From contig JARVKI010000083.1 of assembly GCA_036674765.1 (NCBI GenBank), forward strand, positions 124,001-188,000: a DNA stretch of 64,000 bases. The letters run 5' to 3'. The translations under genes were made by a program, and so were the position numbers. The DNA comes from Seiridium cupressi. Lineage: Eukaryota; Ascomycota; Sordariomycetes; Amphisphaeriales; Sporocadaceae. The notes under the pieces are model-generated. The model did no database searches and had not been told where the DNA came from. It was given only the letters and a program-made list of their open reading frames with translations. This document shows, one piece after another, positions 1-10,692 of this stretch (position 1 is the stretch's first letter; each line of letters begins with the position of its first letter).

Positions 1-1
1 T

Positions 2-790
2 GTGGGCGGTCCAGAAAAGGCTCTGCGGAGGATAACTGCGTATATTCCCAGCGCACCTGTCCAAGCCCTCCCAGCTCAGGTGACCAGCAGCACGACCCTT
101 CGAGAGCAGGAGTCTGCTGAGATGTTTGTACGCAACACGACTCAAAAGCGGACTAGTTTTCTGCCTTCGGGTCGTGAGCCCCAAAGCAGTAAGCCCCAGA
201 GCAGTAAACCCCAGAGCAATGTGGCCCAAAGCAACGCGCCTCAAAGCAGTGCGCCATCGTTGTCTAAGAGGGATAGGAACTCCGAGAGTTTAAGGCGCCT
301 AGACTTTGGATTTTCTGACAAACAGCCTGCTCCTCCTGTACGAGCCGAGACACCACCATGTTTTGAAGTCGGGGTTCAGCGCAACGATTCTCTATGTTTA
401 GGTGCTTCATCGTCCCAGACTCAGCCATCCGCTGCCAGCTTCTTCCCCTCGTGGGCGGAACAGCAGCAAGCGAAGAGCAATGTGGTTTCGTCGACCGGTG
501 CCAAGGTACAGCCTTATCGCAGGCTAAACGTCCTGTCCAAGCCGTCTCCACTTCCCGTTGATGCTGGGCACAGCACAGCAACCGACGACCGACGCATGCT
601 TCCCAGCCAGCGAGCACAGTCGTCAGCCTCTACTCTGCAGCGCAAGGCCGTCGCCAATGCTGCAGCTCCAGCGGGGTCCTCGATGATGCAATCAACTGCA
701 AGGAGTAGTTCGGCGGGGGCTGCCAGTCCTGGTAGAGCATTGAGAAAAACGACGAATATTGATTTCGCGAAAATGAGAGAGAACAGCTGA
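2..790 (+). CDS. C-terminal part of an unrecognised protein (5' end outside window)
   Basis: The reading frame is open from the window edge to the TGA at 788-790, giving about 262 residues. No convincing ATG marks a start, so this is read as the last exon or part of a larger gene beginning left of the window. The protein is Ser/Pro/Gln-rich and looks disordered. It has a short tandem run of the type KPQSS/KPQSN (about residues 62-80) and ends in a basic tail (RALRKTTNIDFAKMRENS). No domain is recognisable and no function is assigned. It converges with the GH131 gene, whose stop codon lies 162 bp downstream on the other strand. A shadow frame on the minus strand (264-617) has no independent support. 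Confidence 0.5.
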   Translation: MGGPEKALRRITAYIPSAPVQALPAQVTSSTTLREQESAEMFVRNTTQKRTSFLPSGREPQSSKPQSSKPQSNVAQSNAPQSSAPSLSKRDRNSESLRRLDFGFSDKQPAPPVRAETPPCFEVGVQRNDSLCLGASSSQTQPSAASFFPSWAEQQQAKSNVVSSTGAKVQPYRRLNVLSKPSPLPVDAGHSTATDDRRMLPSQRAQSSASTLQRKAVANAAAPAGSSMMQSTARSSSAGAASPGRALRKTTNIDFAKMRENS

Positions 791-952
791 TTTAGGTAAG
801 AGTAAAGCGTATATAAAGATGATGTCAGGAGTAAACATAAAGTTGAGCCATTCTAATAATTGGAAGTATATATAAATTATGAAAGAGCTTCCATGGCTCT
901 TTAGCCACAAACCTGCAGTGGCATCCATAGTGACCATGAAGTTAATGCTCTC

Positions 953-1919
953 TCAGAGGGATATGCAGCCATCGGCACTGTCCTCGAGGAAGATGCCACC
1001 ATAGATCTGTCCCTCACTGATTGGCGACTCTTGAAATCCCGAGTTCACAACATCATCAGTGCCTGTGGGCTTCTTGAGGATGCCAATCTGGTACTGTCCA
1101 TCGCCTGAGTTGTCATTGGACAGAGCTTCTGTGACTGCCGCCAGGGGCTCATCTCCAAGGGAGTAGTAAACTTGTAAGGTACTATCACACGGCGTTAGTC
1201 ATTTATTATAGATTCCTATTCGAAGCTGCAAACTCACTTGTTGTCAAAGTCCAAAGTTACCGCAAAGTTTTGCCAGGCGCTAGAATCAATGGGGGTGGTC
1301 CAGACAACTTCGCTCTGGCGATTTGTAATCTTGAATGTGTTCTTGTCTACATCGGGCTGATCAATCAGAGTTCCGGTTTCAAAGTTGAATTGATTGCCAT
1401 CGAAATCGGCTCGCTCATGCCAGACGTTCTTTGCTCCACGTTAGCATACACTCTGGAAGTCCACGTTCAATTAGTACATACCAAGTACTCATGCGTCAAG
1501 TTCAGTGTTTTTGCCGGATCTTGCTTGACGCTCCAGTGCAGGGTCCTTACGCCAGTCGTGCCAGGGCCCGAGTCGTTGGTGTCATTGAGCAATTGCAGGC
1601 CAGCGCGGCGGAAGCCGTTCTGGGTCTGGAAGATGGAGTTCTCCGTGATGGTGACTTCCAGGGACTTGAAGCTCGCGCCATCGAACCGCGAGTTGCTGAC
1701 GCTGGGGAACAGCAGGATCTCAGACCACGGAGTTGCGTTCGCCCGCACGAAGTCGGGGTTGAAGATGCTGGTGGCAGACGAGTCGAAGTCGGTCAGTTGC
1801 GCAGACGCTGGCACTTGTCCAGACAACACAACGGGGCAAGTGATGTCGGCGCGCCTCACGGACGGACGCGCCGCGGCCAATGTGGCCAGGAGGCCGCTGA
1901 GAAGGACGTGTGAAACCAT
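953..1919 (-). CDS. Secreted glycoside hydrolase family 131 beta-glucanase
   Basis: Three exons: 1919-1482, 1428-1238 and 1181-953, joined by introns of 53 nt (GTATGT...AAG) and 56 nt (GTGAGT...TAG). The product is 285 aa. A signal peptide is visible at residues 1-18 (MVSHVLLSGLLATLAAAR). The mature protein has the family pattern ITCPVVL, then SRFDG, GFRRAGLQLLND and TGVRTLHWSV. Across the first splice it reads HEYL-NVWHE, and the end is IYGGIFLEDSADGCISL. This matches GH131 domain proteins, which act on beta-1,3/1,6- and beta-1,4-glucans; the substrate here is inferred from family knowledge. No CBM1 is attached. N-glycosylation sequons (NDT, NLT) fit secretion. The leader just upstream of the ATG is made of 20-bp tandem repeats. 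Confidence 0.93.
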
Positions 1920-1920
1920 G

Positions 1921-1992
1921 GCGAAAAGAAAATATCGTATGCGAAAAGAAGGTATCGTAGGCGAAAAGAAGGTATCGTAGGCGAAAAGAAGG
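1921..1992. repeat. 20-bp minisatellite in the GH131 5' leader
   Basis: The unit gcgaaaagaaggtatcgtag occurs about 3.6 times in tandem: 1921-1940 (variant), 1941-1960, 1961-1980 and a partial copy at 1981-1992. The array begins one base upstream of the GH131 start codon at 1919 (minus strand), so it must lie in the 5' UTR or core promoter. On the sense strand it is pyrimidine-rich. Confidence 0.95.
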
Positions 1993-3707
1993 GCTTGCTG
2001 TTGCTGTTACTTGAAAGACTCCTTGGGCTCTGGGGATTTCATGCTCGCTTTTATCCTTTTGCCTTGCGATTCCATCATTTTGGTAGCGACTGGGATCTTT
2101 CCCGAGCTCTCCGGTCGACATGAATTCGTCCGGCACTCGTCAAATATAGATGGCAAGGTGGAGGACTATGTTCCGAGGAAATAAATTGGCGTCGAGGCCG
2201 TTACGGGAGGCAGCGGGGGATCCTTGTCTGGGCGAGTGCCGACCCCTGCCAAGCCATCCGTACGGGTTCGATATGGTGTTCCAAACTCACTAAGAAAGTG
2301 AAAGTTCAACGAGAGCGTTTCAGGGGAGAGAGATCAATCCGCTTTGTCGGAGATTCTTCCAACATGGCACCCTTAACTCTCCCAAATCATGTCAAATCTC
2401 AAGCTATGATCCCGCACCGATATACGTTGAAATAGAGTTTGATTGCGGGTGAGAATCTGACACAGCGCCCACTTCAGCATTCTTGAAGCTGTGGTGGGGG
2501 TTCATGCTTTATTTAATGCATGACTTTGCTCAGCCCATTCAAAGCGTAGTATAATGCTCAGCTGCCGGCAGCTTCAACATCCATCTTCATAATCACGACG
2601 TGGTAATGCAATACTCTATTCCACTGCAGTTGATGACTACAATGACGTGCCAAAATGTCCGAGGTCACTCCAAACATATTCCAAGGGTTCAGAGGTTCAC
2701 GGGAGCCTTTGAAGTGCAACCAAATTGCCATCATCATTGATAATGACCTGCATTCTACCCGGATGATGATTGGCCGGTTGCTGTTATGTTGACCAACCCA
2801 TCTTAAGCAACCACAGCTGTCGAGCACGTGCATTGTCCAAGTCCTGTATTCTGGCTTGATATCATGTGCCAGATCGGCCAAGGCATCAGGTATACTCTCA
2901 GATTCAGGGCATGGAAGAGACTGGGAAACTTCTCGGGGGGGGGGGGGTTTCTTTACACTCACTGCTATTGGAGGTGTATCTTGAACTGCTCTGACTCCGG
3001 CACAGACAGGAGTCTGGTTCTTGAAAGCAAGAGCAGCTCGACGCTTTGATGTGATCATGGACCGGTTAGTGCTTCTCAATAAGAATGCTGACTTTTGGCC
3101 AGAGAATTTTGGTTAGGATGTACATCACAAGAATAGCAACAGTTTTAGATACGCTTCTTCAATCATTGAATGATGCATTCCCTTGGGTGATGCAAAAATA
3201 TCTGGCAGAGCCATTTAATGACAGCTCTACTGGTACTGAGTATTATTGCCTTTTTTTTTTCTTCGAGTGTTTTTCTGCCACAGTTCCTTTCGAGTCAATT
3301 GGTATATCATAATTATCACCGATTCAAGAACACATCACGCGTGTCGGAAGGAATTTTGACTTGCAAAGGCCGTCCTCATCTGAAAATGGCATTACCATCC
3401 AAATCATCCAGGTTCTCACACAACCTAATACTCCAAGCCATATGCGACTCGTTTTGCTCCCTCTATGTGGGCATCTCGCGCGAGACCAAATCAGACCCCT
3501 CTAGTCGCCCTGTTCGCCTAGCCGTTCCATGCAAATGCCAGTTGGGGTGCAACAATGATAGAGAACCAAAGGCACGTCTCATTTGTGCGTGTCTCGTAAT
3601 GTAAATATCGTGTCGTCGTTATGTGCACAGGTGGTGCAAGTATCATCAGTCTCATGCCAGCTCGCGGAAACAGAAGATAGATGGTCGTCGAAGAGACACA
3701 TCAAGCT
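1993..3707. other. Intergenic: GH131 upstream region and cullin-3 downstream region
   Basis: About 1.7 kb with no supportable gene. It should hold the GH131 promoter (nearer 1993) and the cullin-3 3' region (nearer 3707). A homopolymer of 13 G lies at 2935-2947 and a T-rich run at about 3250-3260. Open frames at 2558-3079 (minus) and 3218-3604 (plus) have no family resemblance and are treated as chance. Confidence 0.6.
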
Positions 3708-6700
3708 TTATGCCTGATAGCGGTAGGCGGGCTTGCCGTCCACAGCTTCTGCCCGCTCGAGATATTCTCTGCCGATGAGGTCCTCGATACGGCTCTTGAT
3801 GAGGTTGATGTCAGGCTTGAACTGGCGGGCAACTTGTTCAACGACCTGCGTGATGAGCTCAGAGTGCGAAGCATCCTTGCGGGCCCTGCATTGAAGTTAG
3901 CAACAAGGAGTAATAACATGGAGGTTTGGCAATGGACGTACTTCATGATTCGGACGATGGCGGCGTCCACTACATACTTCCGAGTTTCTGCATTCTTCTC
4001 GTTGGTCTGCTTGCGTTCTTCGTCGTTTTCAGCCTTGCTAGCGGCATTGACCGAAGGCATCTTGATCTTGATAACTTTGCTGTAGAACTCTCCGTTGTAG
4101 GAGAACCTGTCAGTAGTCTTCACAACAGTCTTGGTTGCTGGCTCCTTCAGGAGTACTCGCGTGGTCTTGAGTACAGACAACGATGTCAAAACATTGATCA
4201 AATCATTTTGAGGTATGTTGGTGCGCGCCTGAATATCCTCAAAGGTGAGCCACTCTCCCTCTGCGAGATCGTTGAAGAGCAGGAGCACAATCATGCCATA
4301 GGTAGAAACGCTAAGCTCATATCGACGTTCGCGGCTCAATGGTCCCGAAGTCTTTCCCGGAACCTTGGGGAAGACGCATCTGATGTCCGCACTACCAGCC
4401 GTTCCGATCCAGGTCAGCTTCCGGCCCTGGTGGTTCAGAGAGTAGAAGTTCAAGAAATTCTCTTGAGTTGCTTGGATTTCGCGCGGATAAACAATGTCTG
4501 TTCGTTCCTGGCCATCCAGGCCGGTCTGTCTGCCCATGATCTCCTTCGGCCAGTTGTTGCCAGCAAGAACGTTGATCGCAAGTTCGATGCGTTTCTCATT
4601 GGGCTCGCCATGGTCCTTAGCATAGGCAGCGTATTCGTCGGTCTCGGTCTTGGATAGTTTCATGTCCTTGAACATGCCATCAAACTTGTTGGTGAAATTG
4701 TTGCCCAACTCCAGTTTCATGCGGCTCAGCATATCGCCTTCCTTATCATAGGTTTCAGTCTTTTGTTGCAACAAGCGTCTTGCCAGATGCTTCTGATAAT
4801 AAAGCTCGAATTTGTCCTTGTCGGTGATGAAGCGTAGGAGTTCCTTGGCTTTCTCCAGGTTGGCATCAATCTCTGCGTCTGTCCTATCTTTGTTGCCGCG
4901 TTTTAGGTTGTCGTCAATGAACAGCGACAAGTATTCGGCACTGCGATCAAACTTGTTGATAAATTCGGCATAGCTCTTGGTCAGCGCTGTCTGCAGGATC
5001 AAATCCTCGGCGAAGCAGTCTTTCCATAGGTTGTCAAAGCGCTCCTTCAAACTAAGAACGTCTGCCACCCACTTGAGCGCGGCAGCAGTCTGCTGGGCCG
5101 AAGCGTTCAGCGTCTTCGGTTTCGGCTTCTCGCCAGCTTCAGCAGCAGGCTCTTCATCGGCTGCCTGGGGCACAGAGAAATCCGTGTTTCGCAAGACCTT
5201 CTCGATCTCAAATCCTAGTTCGACGACACGATTTGACAAAACCTTGAGGATGGCCTCTCTTTTGGGGTCCACGCGACACACAAGACGGTATAGGATGCCC
5301 AAATCCTCTAGGCGGTCATTGTCGATCATGGCGCGGAAGCCACTGCCTTCTAGATTCATGAACTCGTCAAGATGACTAGTGATCAGTTCTTCGTCAAGGA
5401 CCTTGGCAATCCGATCTTTGGTCATAGCAGAGACGGTGGTCATACATCGGCCCTGCTCCTCCTGCAGGCGTCGCTGAGTATATCGCAACCAAGCACACGC
5501 ATCGGCCTCTGCAAGCAATCTGTCGCATTCTGCCTTGTAAAACTCCCGGCTCTTCTGCAGATAAACCGGCTCGAAATCGGTGATATACAGTTTCTCATCT
5601 TCCAGCTCGTCGTCCGACTGGTGGAGAGACTCGAGCATGCCAACACAGCTTCTCAGCAATGATTTATCGACAGCATCGCCTTCTCTCTCCATGTTGATAT
5701 GATCGATAATGGTGGCATTCAAGATAGCGGAAATGGTGCAGAGTACCGAGCGACCGTCCGCGCTTCGAGGGCCGTTGCGCAGGATTTGATCTCGAAAGAG
5801 ACCAATGGTGACGGCAAAGATGCCCGGCCGGCTCTGCTCCTGCTGCCAACCACGATCCAAATACATGAGTATGTCTGCAATCATGTTCATAGCTGTATTG
5901 TGTTGCTCCCAAGCTTCTCTGATGACCTTGAGAAACTTCTCGCCCATGGCGCGTCGTTCGATGGGGGTAGAGCCGGTATCGGTGCCGAGCGTGACGTTGA
6001 CGAGATTGGCGGTGATGAGTTCGAATATCGGCGGAGTTACGTGCTCCTTGAACCAGGCCTCTTCGAAAGCTCTGACATTGTCGTACAGACGGAGCGGAAG
6101 CTTAATGAGCACAATCTTGTATCCATGTCGGTATAGCTGTTCGAAGGTGAGGGAGCCGGTGTTTTTCAAGTGAATGTCCTGGATAGCTGACTTGAGCTTT
6201 TGCCAGTTGAACTCAAAATCATCTGTCTTGCTTGAACTGCCAGGAGTCCTGGTATTGGCAGTAGCACCGATCTGTGGAGAGTTTCCATTAGCGATAGGTC
6301 GGGACCTCATGACAAAGCATAGCTTCGAAACCATGGTTGCGCTGGGTATGGGGAGAGGCAGCAACTACGGCTGGAAGAGCTGGAAGTTGGACAATGAGTG
6401 GCAGAGTACTGCGATCCGTAGGGTGGAACTCGATTTGTGGTTGTCCTCGTGCCTGGCTTCGGGCTAGCTTTGGGTGCCTGGATAGGTGTGATCCCACGCC
6501 GCGTAGAGTAGGGCAAACGGTTGATGGGAAACTAAGAGGGTGAAGGAAAAGGACCGAAGGATCCGCTTGAAGCTTCGGAGGTAACAAGTATCCAGCGCAC
6601 TCGTGAAATGCTGGCCAGGAAACCACGTGTAGGCGATTGCGTTTGGCGGTTGGAAGGATTGCACATACTCTTCTGGGTGGTCGAATTCGACCTGCGCCCC

Positions 6701-6731
6701 CGCGCATCGTCCCTCCGCGACCCGTGATCAT
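3708..6731 (-). CDS. cul3: Cullin-3, scaffold of CRL3 ubiquitin ligases
   Basis: Three exons: 6731-6669, 6271-3942 and 3885-3708; product 856 aa. Exon 1 encodes MITGRGGTMRGG...RIRPPRR, the basic leader usual for fungal cullin-3. A long 397-nt first intron (GTATGT, branch GCTAAT, CCACAG) joins it to IGATANT. The large exon starts the cullin repeats (FNWQKLKSAIQDIHLKNTGSLTFEQLYR) and runs through the cullin-homology domain (YYQKHLARRLL). The last exon gives the winged-helix B tail ending GREYLERAEAVDGKPAYRYQA. The NEDD8 acceptor Lys (IVRIMK, about residue 798) has its codon split AA|G by the 56-nt last intron. By family knowledge it binds BTB adaptors at its N terminus and RBX1 at its C terminus. 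Length is typical. Reading on from the large exon without the last splice gives a false C terminus. Confidence 0.95.
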
Positions 6732-7407
6732 TGTCGTGATCTTTGTCCCTATTAATCGCGCCTTGTCGCGTATTGTCTGAAGCCACTTCAAGACAGAACA
6801 ATCATTATCGTGGGCGGCGGCAACTAGGCGGAGTTATGGTATCAGTGGCGTTGGTGGGGGGCTGGATGTCGACGAGCAAAGACATGTATTTCGGCGGCCA
6901 TGAATAAGTCGGGGGGATCGCTTGACGCCAGGAACTCGGCCAGAACCGTCCGGCGACGACGTGGTGCTGGTGGTTAAAAAGAGTTAAGAAGAGCTATCAC
7001 AGTGGAATGCAAATGTGAAGCGCCGAGTCCAGGAATCTAGCAAGGCTGTGAACATGCAAGCTACAAAGGAGCGCCCCTCGCCGCCTCGGGCTGGAGCCTG
7101 GAGCCGGCCAATGATTGGGTGTGTGGTTCAAGGTTGCAGAGCTGCCCCTCCCTCCTGAGCTCGGCGACGCTAATCCCTTTCTTACACGGATATCTCCTTG
7201 TGGAGACGCTAATGCTAATGAAGCGGCAAAGGTCTTATCGGATAAAATTATTACTTATCGCCGGCCGTCCCATAAATCCAAAGCTCCTAACTTACCTAGT
7301 TGTCGGAGTGCTTGATAGAAGCACAACCACATTCGGGCATCGCATCAGCCTGGGTATCACTCCTTGCTCGTCACCGCCCTCCTATTTCTTCTTTCTGCTA
7401 TGCTTTC
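6732..7407. other. Divergent promoter region between cul3 and the Zim17-type gene
   Basis: This 676-bp gap separates two genes transcribed away from each other, so it must hold both promoters. It contains CTTATCGG at about 7234-7241 and CTTATCGC at 7254-7261. The latter is the same octamer as the palindromic element between UTP20 and the CwfJ gene. Small frames here (for example 7115-7315) have no homology signal. Confidence 0.6.
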
Positions 7408-10201
7408 ATGATGGCTTCCAATCGTGGCATCGGCTTTCTCAACGCCCTTCTTCGTTCCTCGAGAACGCCCTCTCCTTTTGTCACTGTTCCTCTCCTTCGA
7501 CCCTATCCTCGCCTACCACGAACTCTACAGCCTGCCCAGTTCGCTCGTCGGTATGCCCACCAGATACCAAAGCCGAGTCGTCCGGTGCCCCCTGCTGGAA
7601 AGGATGACGGCACCAATGGCGAGAAGAAGCCGCGCAAACTAATGGAGCCTCATTATGAGTTGACATTCACGTGCGTTCCGTGCAGTTCGAGGTCAACGCA
7701 TACCATTTCGAAGCAAGGCTACCACAAGGGATCTGTTCTTATCACCTGCCCATCGTGTCGTAACCGGCATGTAATCAGCGATCATCTGAACATATTCGGT
7801 GACCGGAAGCTCACCATTGAGGATCTTATGAAGGAACGTGGGCAGCTGGTCAAACGTGGTACTCTAGGAGTAGATGGAGATATCGAGTTCTGGGAGGATG
7901 GAACCCAAACAGAGCGAGGTGCTGGTAGCAGTACCGCTGCAAAGACGGGTGGTACTAGCGAGTTGGAAGCTCCGAACAGAGATGAAGAAGCTTCTACGGC
8001 ACGAGAACCCCGAAATCCCACTGCTGCAACAACAGCCTCCTCACCGGCAACCACCGCAACTTCGCCACTCAGCGGGAGTGGCCCTCGACCTCAGCTCAGC
8101 GACACACCGTCAACGAATGCCACGCCATCCACACGACGCCAGTACCATATGGATCATGTATCTCAAGATGGGGCACTGCAAAATTCGTACGGATTGAGCC
8201 ATGGTGACTTGGCTGAGCTAAGGCGGGGTTTAAGAAGAAGCGGCCAGAGTAATCGACAAGCCAGCTCAAGTGGCCGCGTCTTCAGGATCAGGAGAGTCAG
8301 GGTCACGAAACCCGAAAAACAACAAGCTGCAGCTTCATCCCCGCCGGCTACAATAGCAAAGCCTCTCCAGGTCAGTGCTGAGCATCACACCTGAGCAGCA
8401 TTCTGCTGCCGAAAGACAGACTTGGCTAAATCTTGAGAAGTCTGTAGACGGCGAAGCGGCGTGGGATACGGCATCCGGCCTAGGATCAGAACTGCTTCCT
8501 TTCTGGTCCACCTTCGGTAAAGCATTCGAAGAAACTTCACACAACACAGAAACACCTGCATATGATTCCAACCATTTCAATATATTCCGAAAGAAGGTTC
8601 CGCATAATCTTTCAGAATTTTGCAACCCAAATCTCCAAGCTCAACTTCTAATAGCTTCGGAGGCACAAAATCCAAAACCTAGCTGTGACAGCGCAAACAT
8701 CGGCCAAGCAAATGAACCCGCGGCTGTGGATAGGCCAGACTGGCTTCAGCAGGAGTCTTCGCCAAATCCTGATTACTGGGCCAGTAGTTCACCTCTACAA
8801 TACGGGCCGAGTCTTGGTCATACCGAAGTCCGTAAGCATATCCCAACAGCTTCGGCGGTAGCAATTTTAAGAATCAGGTTCGGCAAAGCAAGCGATGGTC
8901 AAGCATTGAAATCCGCGGCTGTGGATAGGCCAGGTTTGCTTCAGCAGGAGTCTTTGACAAATGTTGACTCCGTCAATACTGAGCAGTCCTTACCTTTACA
9001 AGGCCGCCCGAATCTTAGCAAACCCAAAGCTGGTGAGCTTAGAGGGGCAACTCGGACAAAAAAAGAACCCAAAGCTGGTAAGGGCAGGGGGGTAAGCCGG
9101 AAAGAAAGCAAACCCAAAGCTCGTGAGCCTATAGCGGCAAGTCTGGAAGAAAGCAAGCCCAAAGCTCGTGAGCTTAGAGGGGCAACTCGGACAAAAAACG
9201 AACCCAAAGCTGGTAAGGGCAGGGGGGCAGGTCTGCAAGAAAACAAACCCAAAACTCGTGAGCTTAGAGGGGCAAGTCGGAAAACAAGCAAACCAATTCA
9301 AATCGTCTTCGAGCGAGGAAAGGCCGCAAAAGGGGACTTTAAGTGGCCGCAAAATGTCAAACCTACCATAGGCGCGGCGAAGGATCCTGCCGAATTCCTC
9401 GTTACTAAGCAGTCCCTCCCTCTACAAGGCGGTCAGATCGTCTTTGAGCGGGGACAAACCGCAGTAGAGGACTCTACGTCGCCGCAAATCTTCGAACCTG
9501 GTATGAGCGAACCGAACAATTCACCCGAGTCTTCCCGTGCCCGCTTCGTCGATGTCGATTCTAAGTTTCGACCAGAACACTACGATGCATCTGAAAGGGA
9601 GTCGCTTTTGTGCGTAGATACAGCATCAGAATTTATCACCACTCAACCCGAACCAACACACTCTTCCACACCAGCTTTCACACCAGCTTCCACACCAGCT
9701 TCCACACCAGCTTTCACACCAGCTTCCACACCAGCTTCCACACCAGCTTCCACACCAGCTTCCATGCAAAGACCTGAACAGGAACATGCTCAGGACTCTA
9801 TCAAGGAACCAGCCAAGAAACCTCGCAAGCGTACAATGTATGCCTGGCCCGAAGGCGCAACTGAGCCTGTGAAAGTGAAAGTCGATAGTCGGGGTAACAT
9901 CGCACCATGGCCGCAGGAACAGCCCAGGCAGTGGTCTCGCCGCCTAATTAAATCTCCTCACTCCCGCAAGATAGCCTCTACGAAGGAAAGGGATCCGAAC
10001 GCGTCGACCAGCCCTGAAACCATCATCGCGGAAATGATGGCGAAAGTGATACCGCCGCGACCTTTGCCCGAAAAAACATATCCGCGGATAACTAAAGGCG
10101 TCGAGTCGGCGAGGATGCTGCCACCACAAAGAGTGCAGCTGGAGGACTTTGATGCCTCCAGAACAGTGACGAGGAGGGGTTCTAAATATCTAGAAGAATA
10201 G
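7408..10201 (+). CDS. Zim17/Hep1-type DNL zinc-finger protein, probably spliced to a long repetitive tail
   Basis: Exon 1 (7408-8370) starts at tandem ATGs. It encodes a basic, Ser/Arg-rich mitochondrial presequence (residues 1 to about 50), then a DNL zinc finger: FTCVPC (Cys89, Cys92), TCPSC (Cys114, Cys117) and the DNL-like SDHLNIF, followed by GDRKLTIEDLM. This family escorts mitochondrial Hsp70. Read without splicing, the frame stops at 8394 (328 aa). A CAG|GTCAGT donor at 8371 and an AG acceptor at 8440 (or 8437) would join it in frame to the open frame ending at 10201, giving about 907 aa. That second frame opens with GTG and has no ATG for about 370 codons, which supports joining. The tail is disordered, with six 15-residue KPKARELRGA-like repeats, a TPAS run and a basic C terminus. 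The zinc finger is firm; the fusion is an inference. Confidence 0.75.
9020..9289 (+). repeat. Six tandem 45-bp (15-residue) coding repeats
   Basis: Six consecutive 45-bp units encode variants of KPKARELRGATRTKN. Forms with GKGRG replacing RELRG alternate irregularly. The third unit is the most diverged. The units are basic and in frame with the tail of the Zim17-type gene. Confidence 0.9.
9664..9767 (+). repeat. 12-bp tandem repeat encoding (S/F)TPA
   Basis: Eight full copies of ttccacaccagc (some tttcacaccagc) run from 9664 to 9759 with a partial copy to 9767. They encode a STPA/FTPA run in the tail of the Zim17-type gene. Multiples of 3 keep the frame open whatever the copy number. Confidence 0.95.
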
Positions 10202-10692
10202 CTAGACGGTGGGGAGCAGCTCATGAAACTGTATGTACGTAATGCGCTATAGAGCGACGGATTTTTCACGGAGGAGGATATCGCATCTCCTAGCCATGCA
10301 CGGACCCTGGCGGACGCAATGTTGTAATACTGTATATGTACTATATAGAGTTCACGATTCCCATTGCCCACATATTCAGGCGCAATGAGTACGATGATGC
10401 AAGCCGTCGAGCTCTCCAGAAGTATCCGCCTTGAACAGGACATAGTCAAAGGGTTAAACGCACAGGATGCTGGCGAGATGGTCAAGAAGAATAGATACTA
10501 CTGCTCCAAGATGATTATTCTCACAGGCGCCAGATAAATGCAAGGTCTCCCAAATCTATCAATGCCTTTTCGACTCCTATAACTCCCTTCCGATGCAATC
10601 TGCAACTTCATATACATCACGCAGGATCCTCGGGGTATATCCTCCCTTCTACCCTCTTCCCAACCATGCTGACAACTATGCGACTGCCCTCC
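10202..10692. other. Short convergent intergenic region
   Basis: 491 bp between two convergent stop codons (10201 plus, 10693 minus). I see no gene; it must contain the 3' UTRs and polyadenylation sites of both genes. The minus-strand frame at 9958-10485 overlaps the coding tail of its neighbour and is a shadow. Confidence 0.6.

Noticed and set aside
2558..3079. 173-codon minus-strand frame
   Set aside because: No domain-like pattern, Cys/His/Met-heavy composition and no splice partners; treated as a chance frame in an intergenic region.
3701..3885. Alternative C terminus of cullin-3 from the unspliced frame
   Set aside because: Reading on past the donor gives no cullin sequence; splicing restores the winged-helix tail ending AYRYQA.
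8375..10201. Tail frame as an independent gene starting at 8375
   Set aside because: The putative start is GTG inside the preceding exon, and the first ATG is about 370 codons in. Splicing from the zinc-finger exon explains it better.
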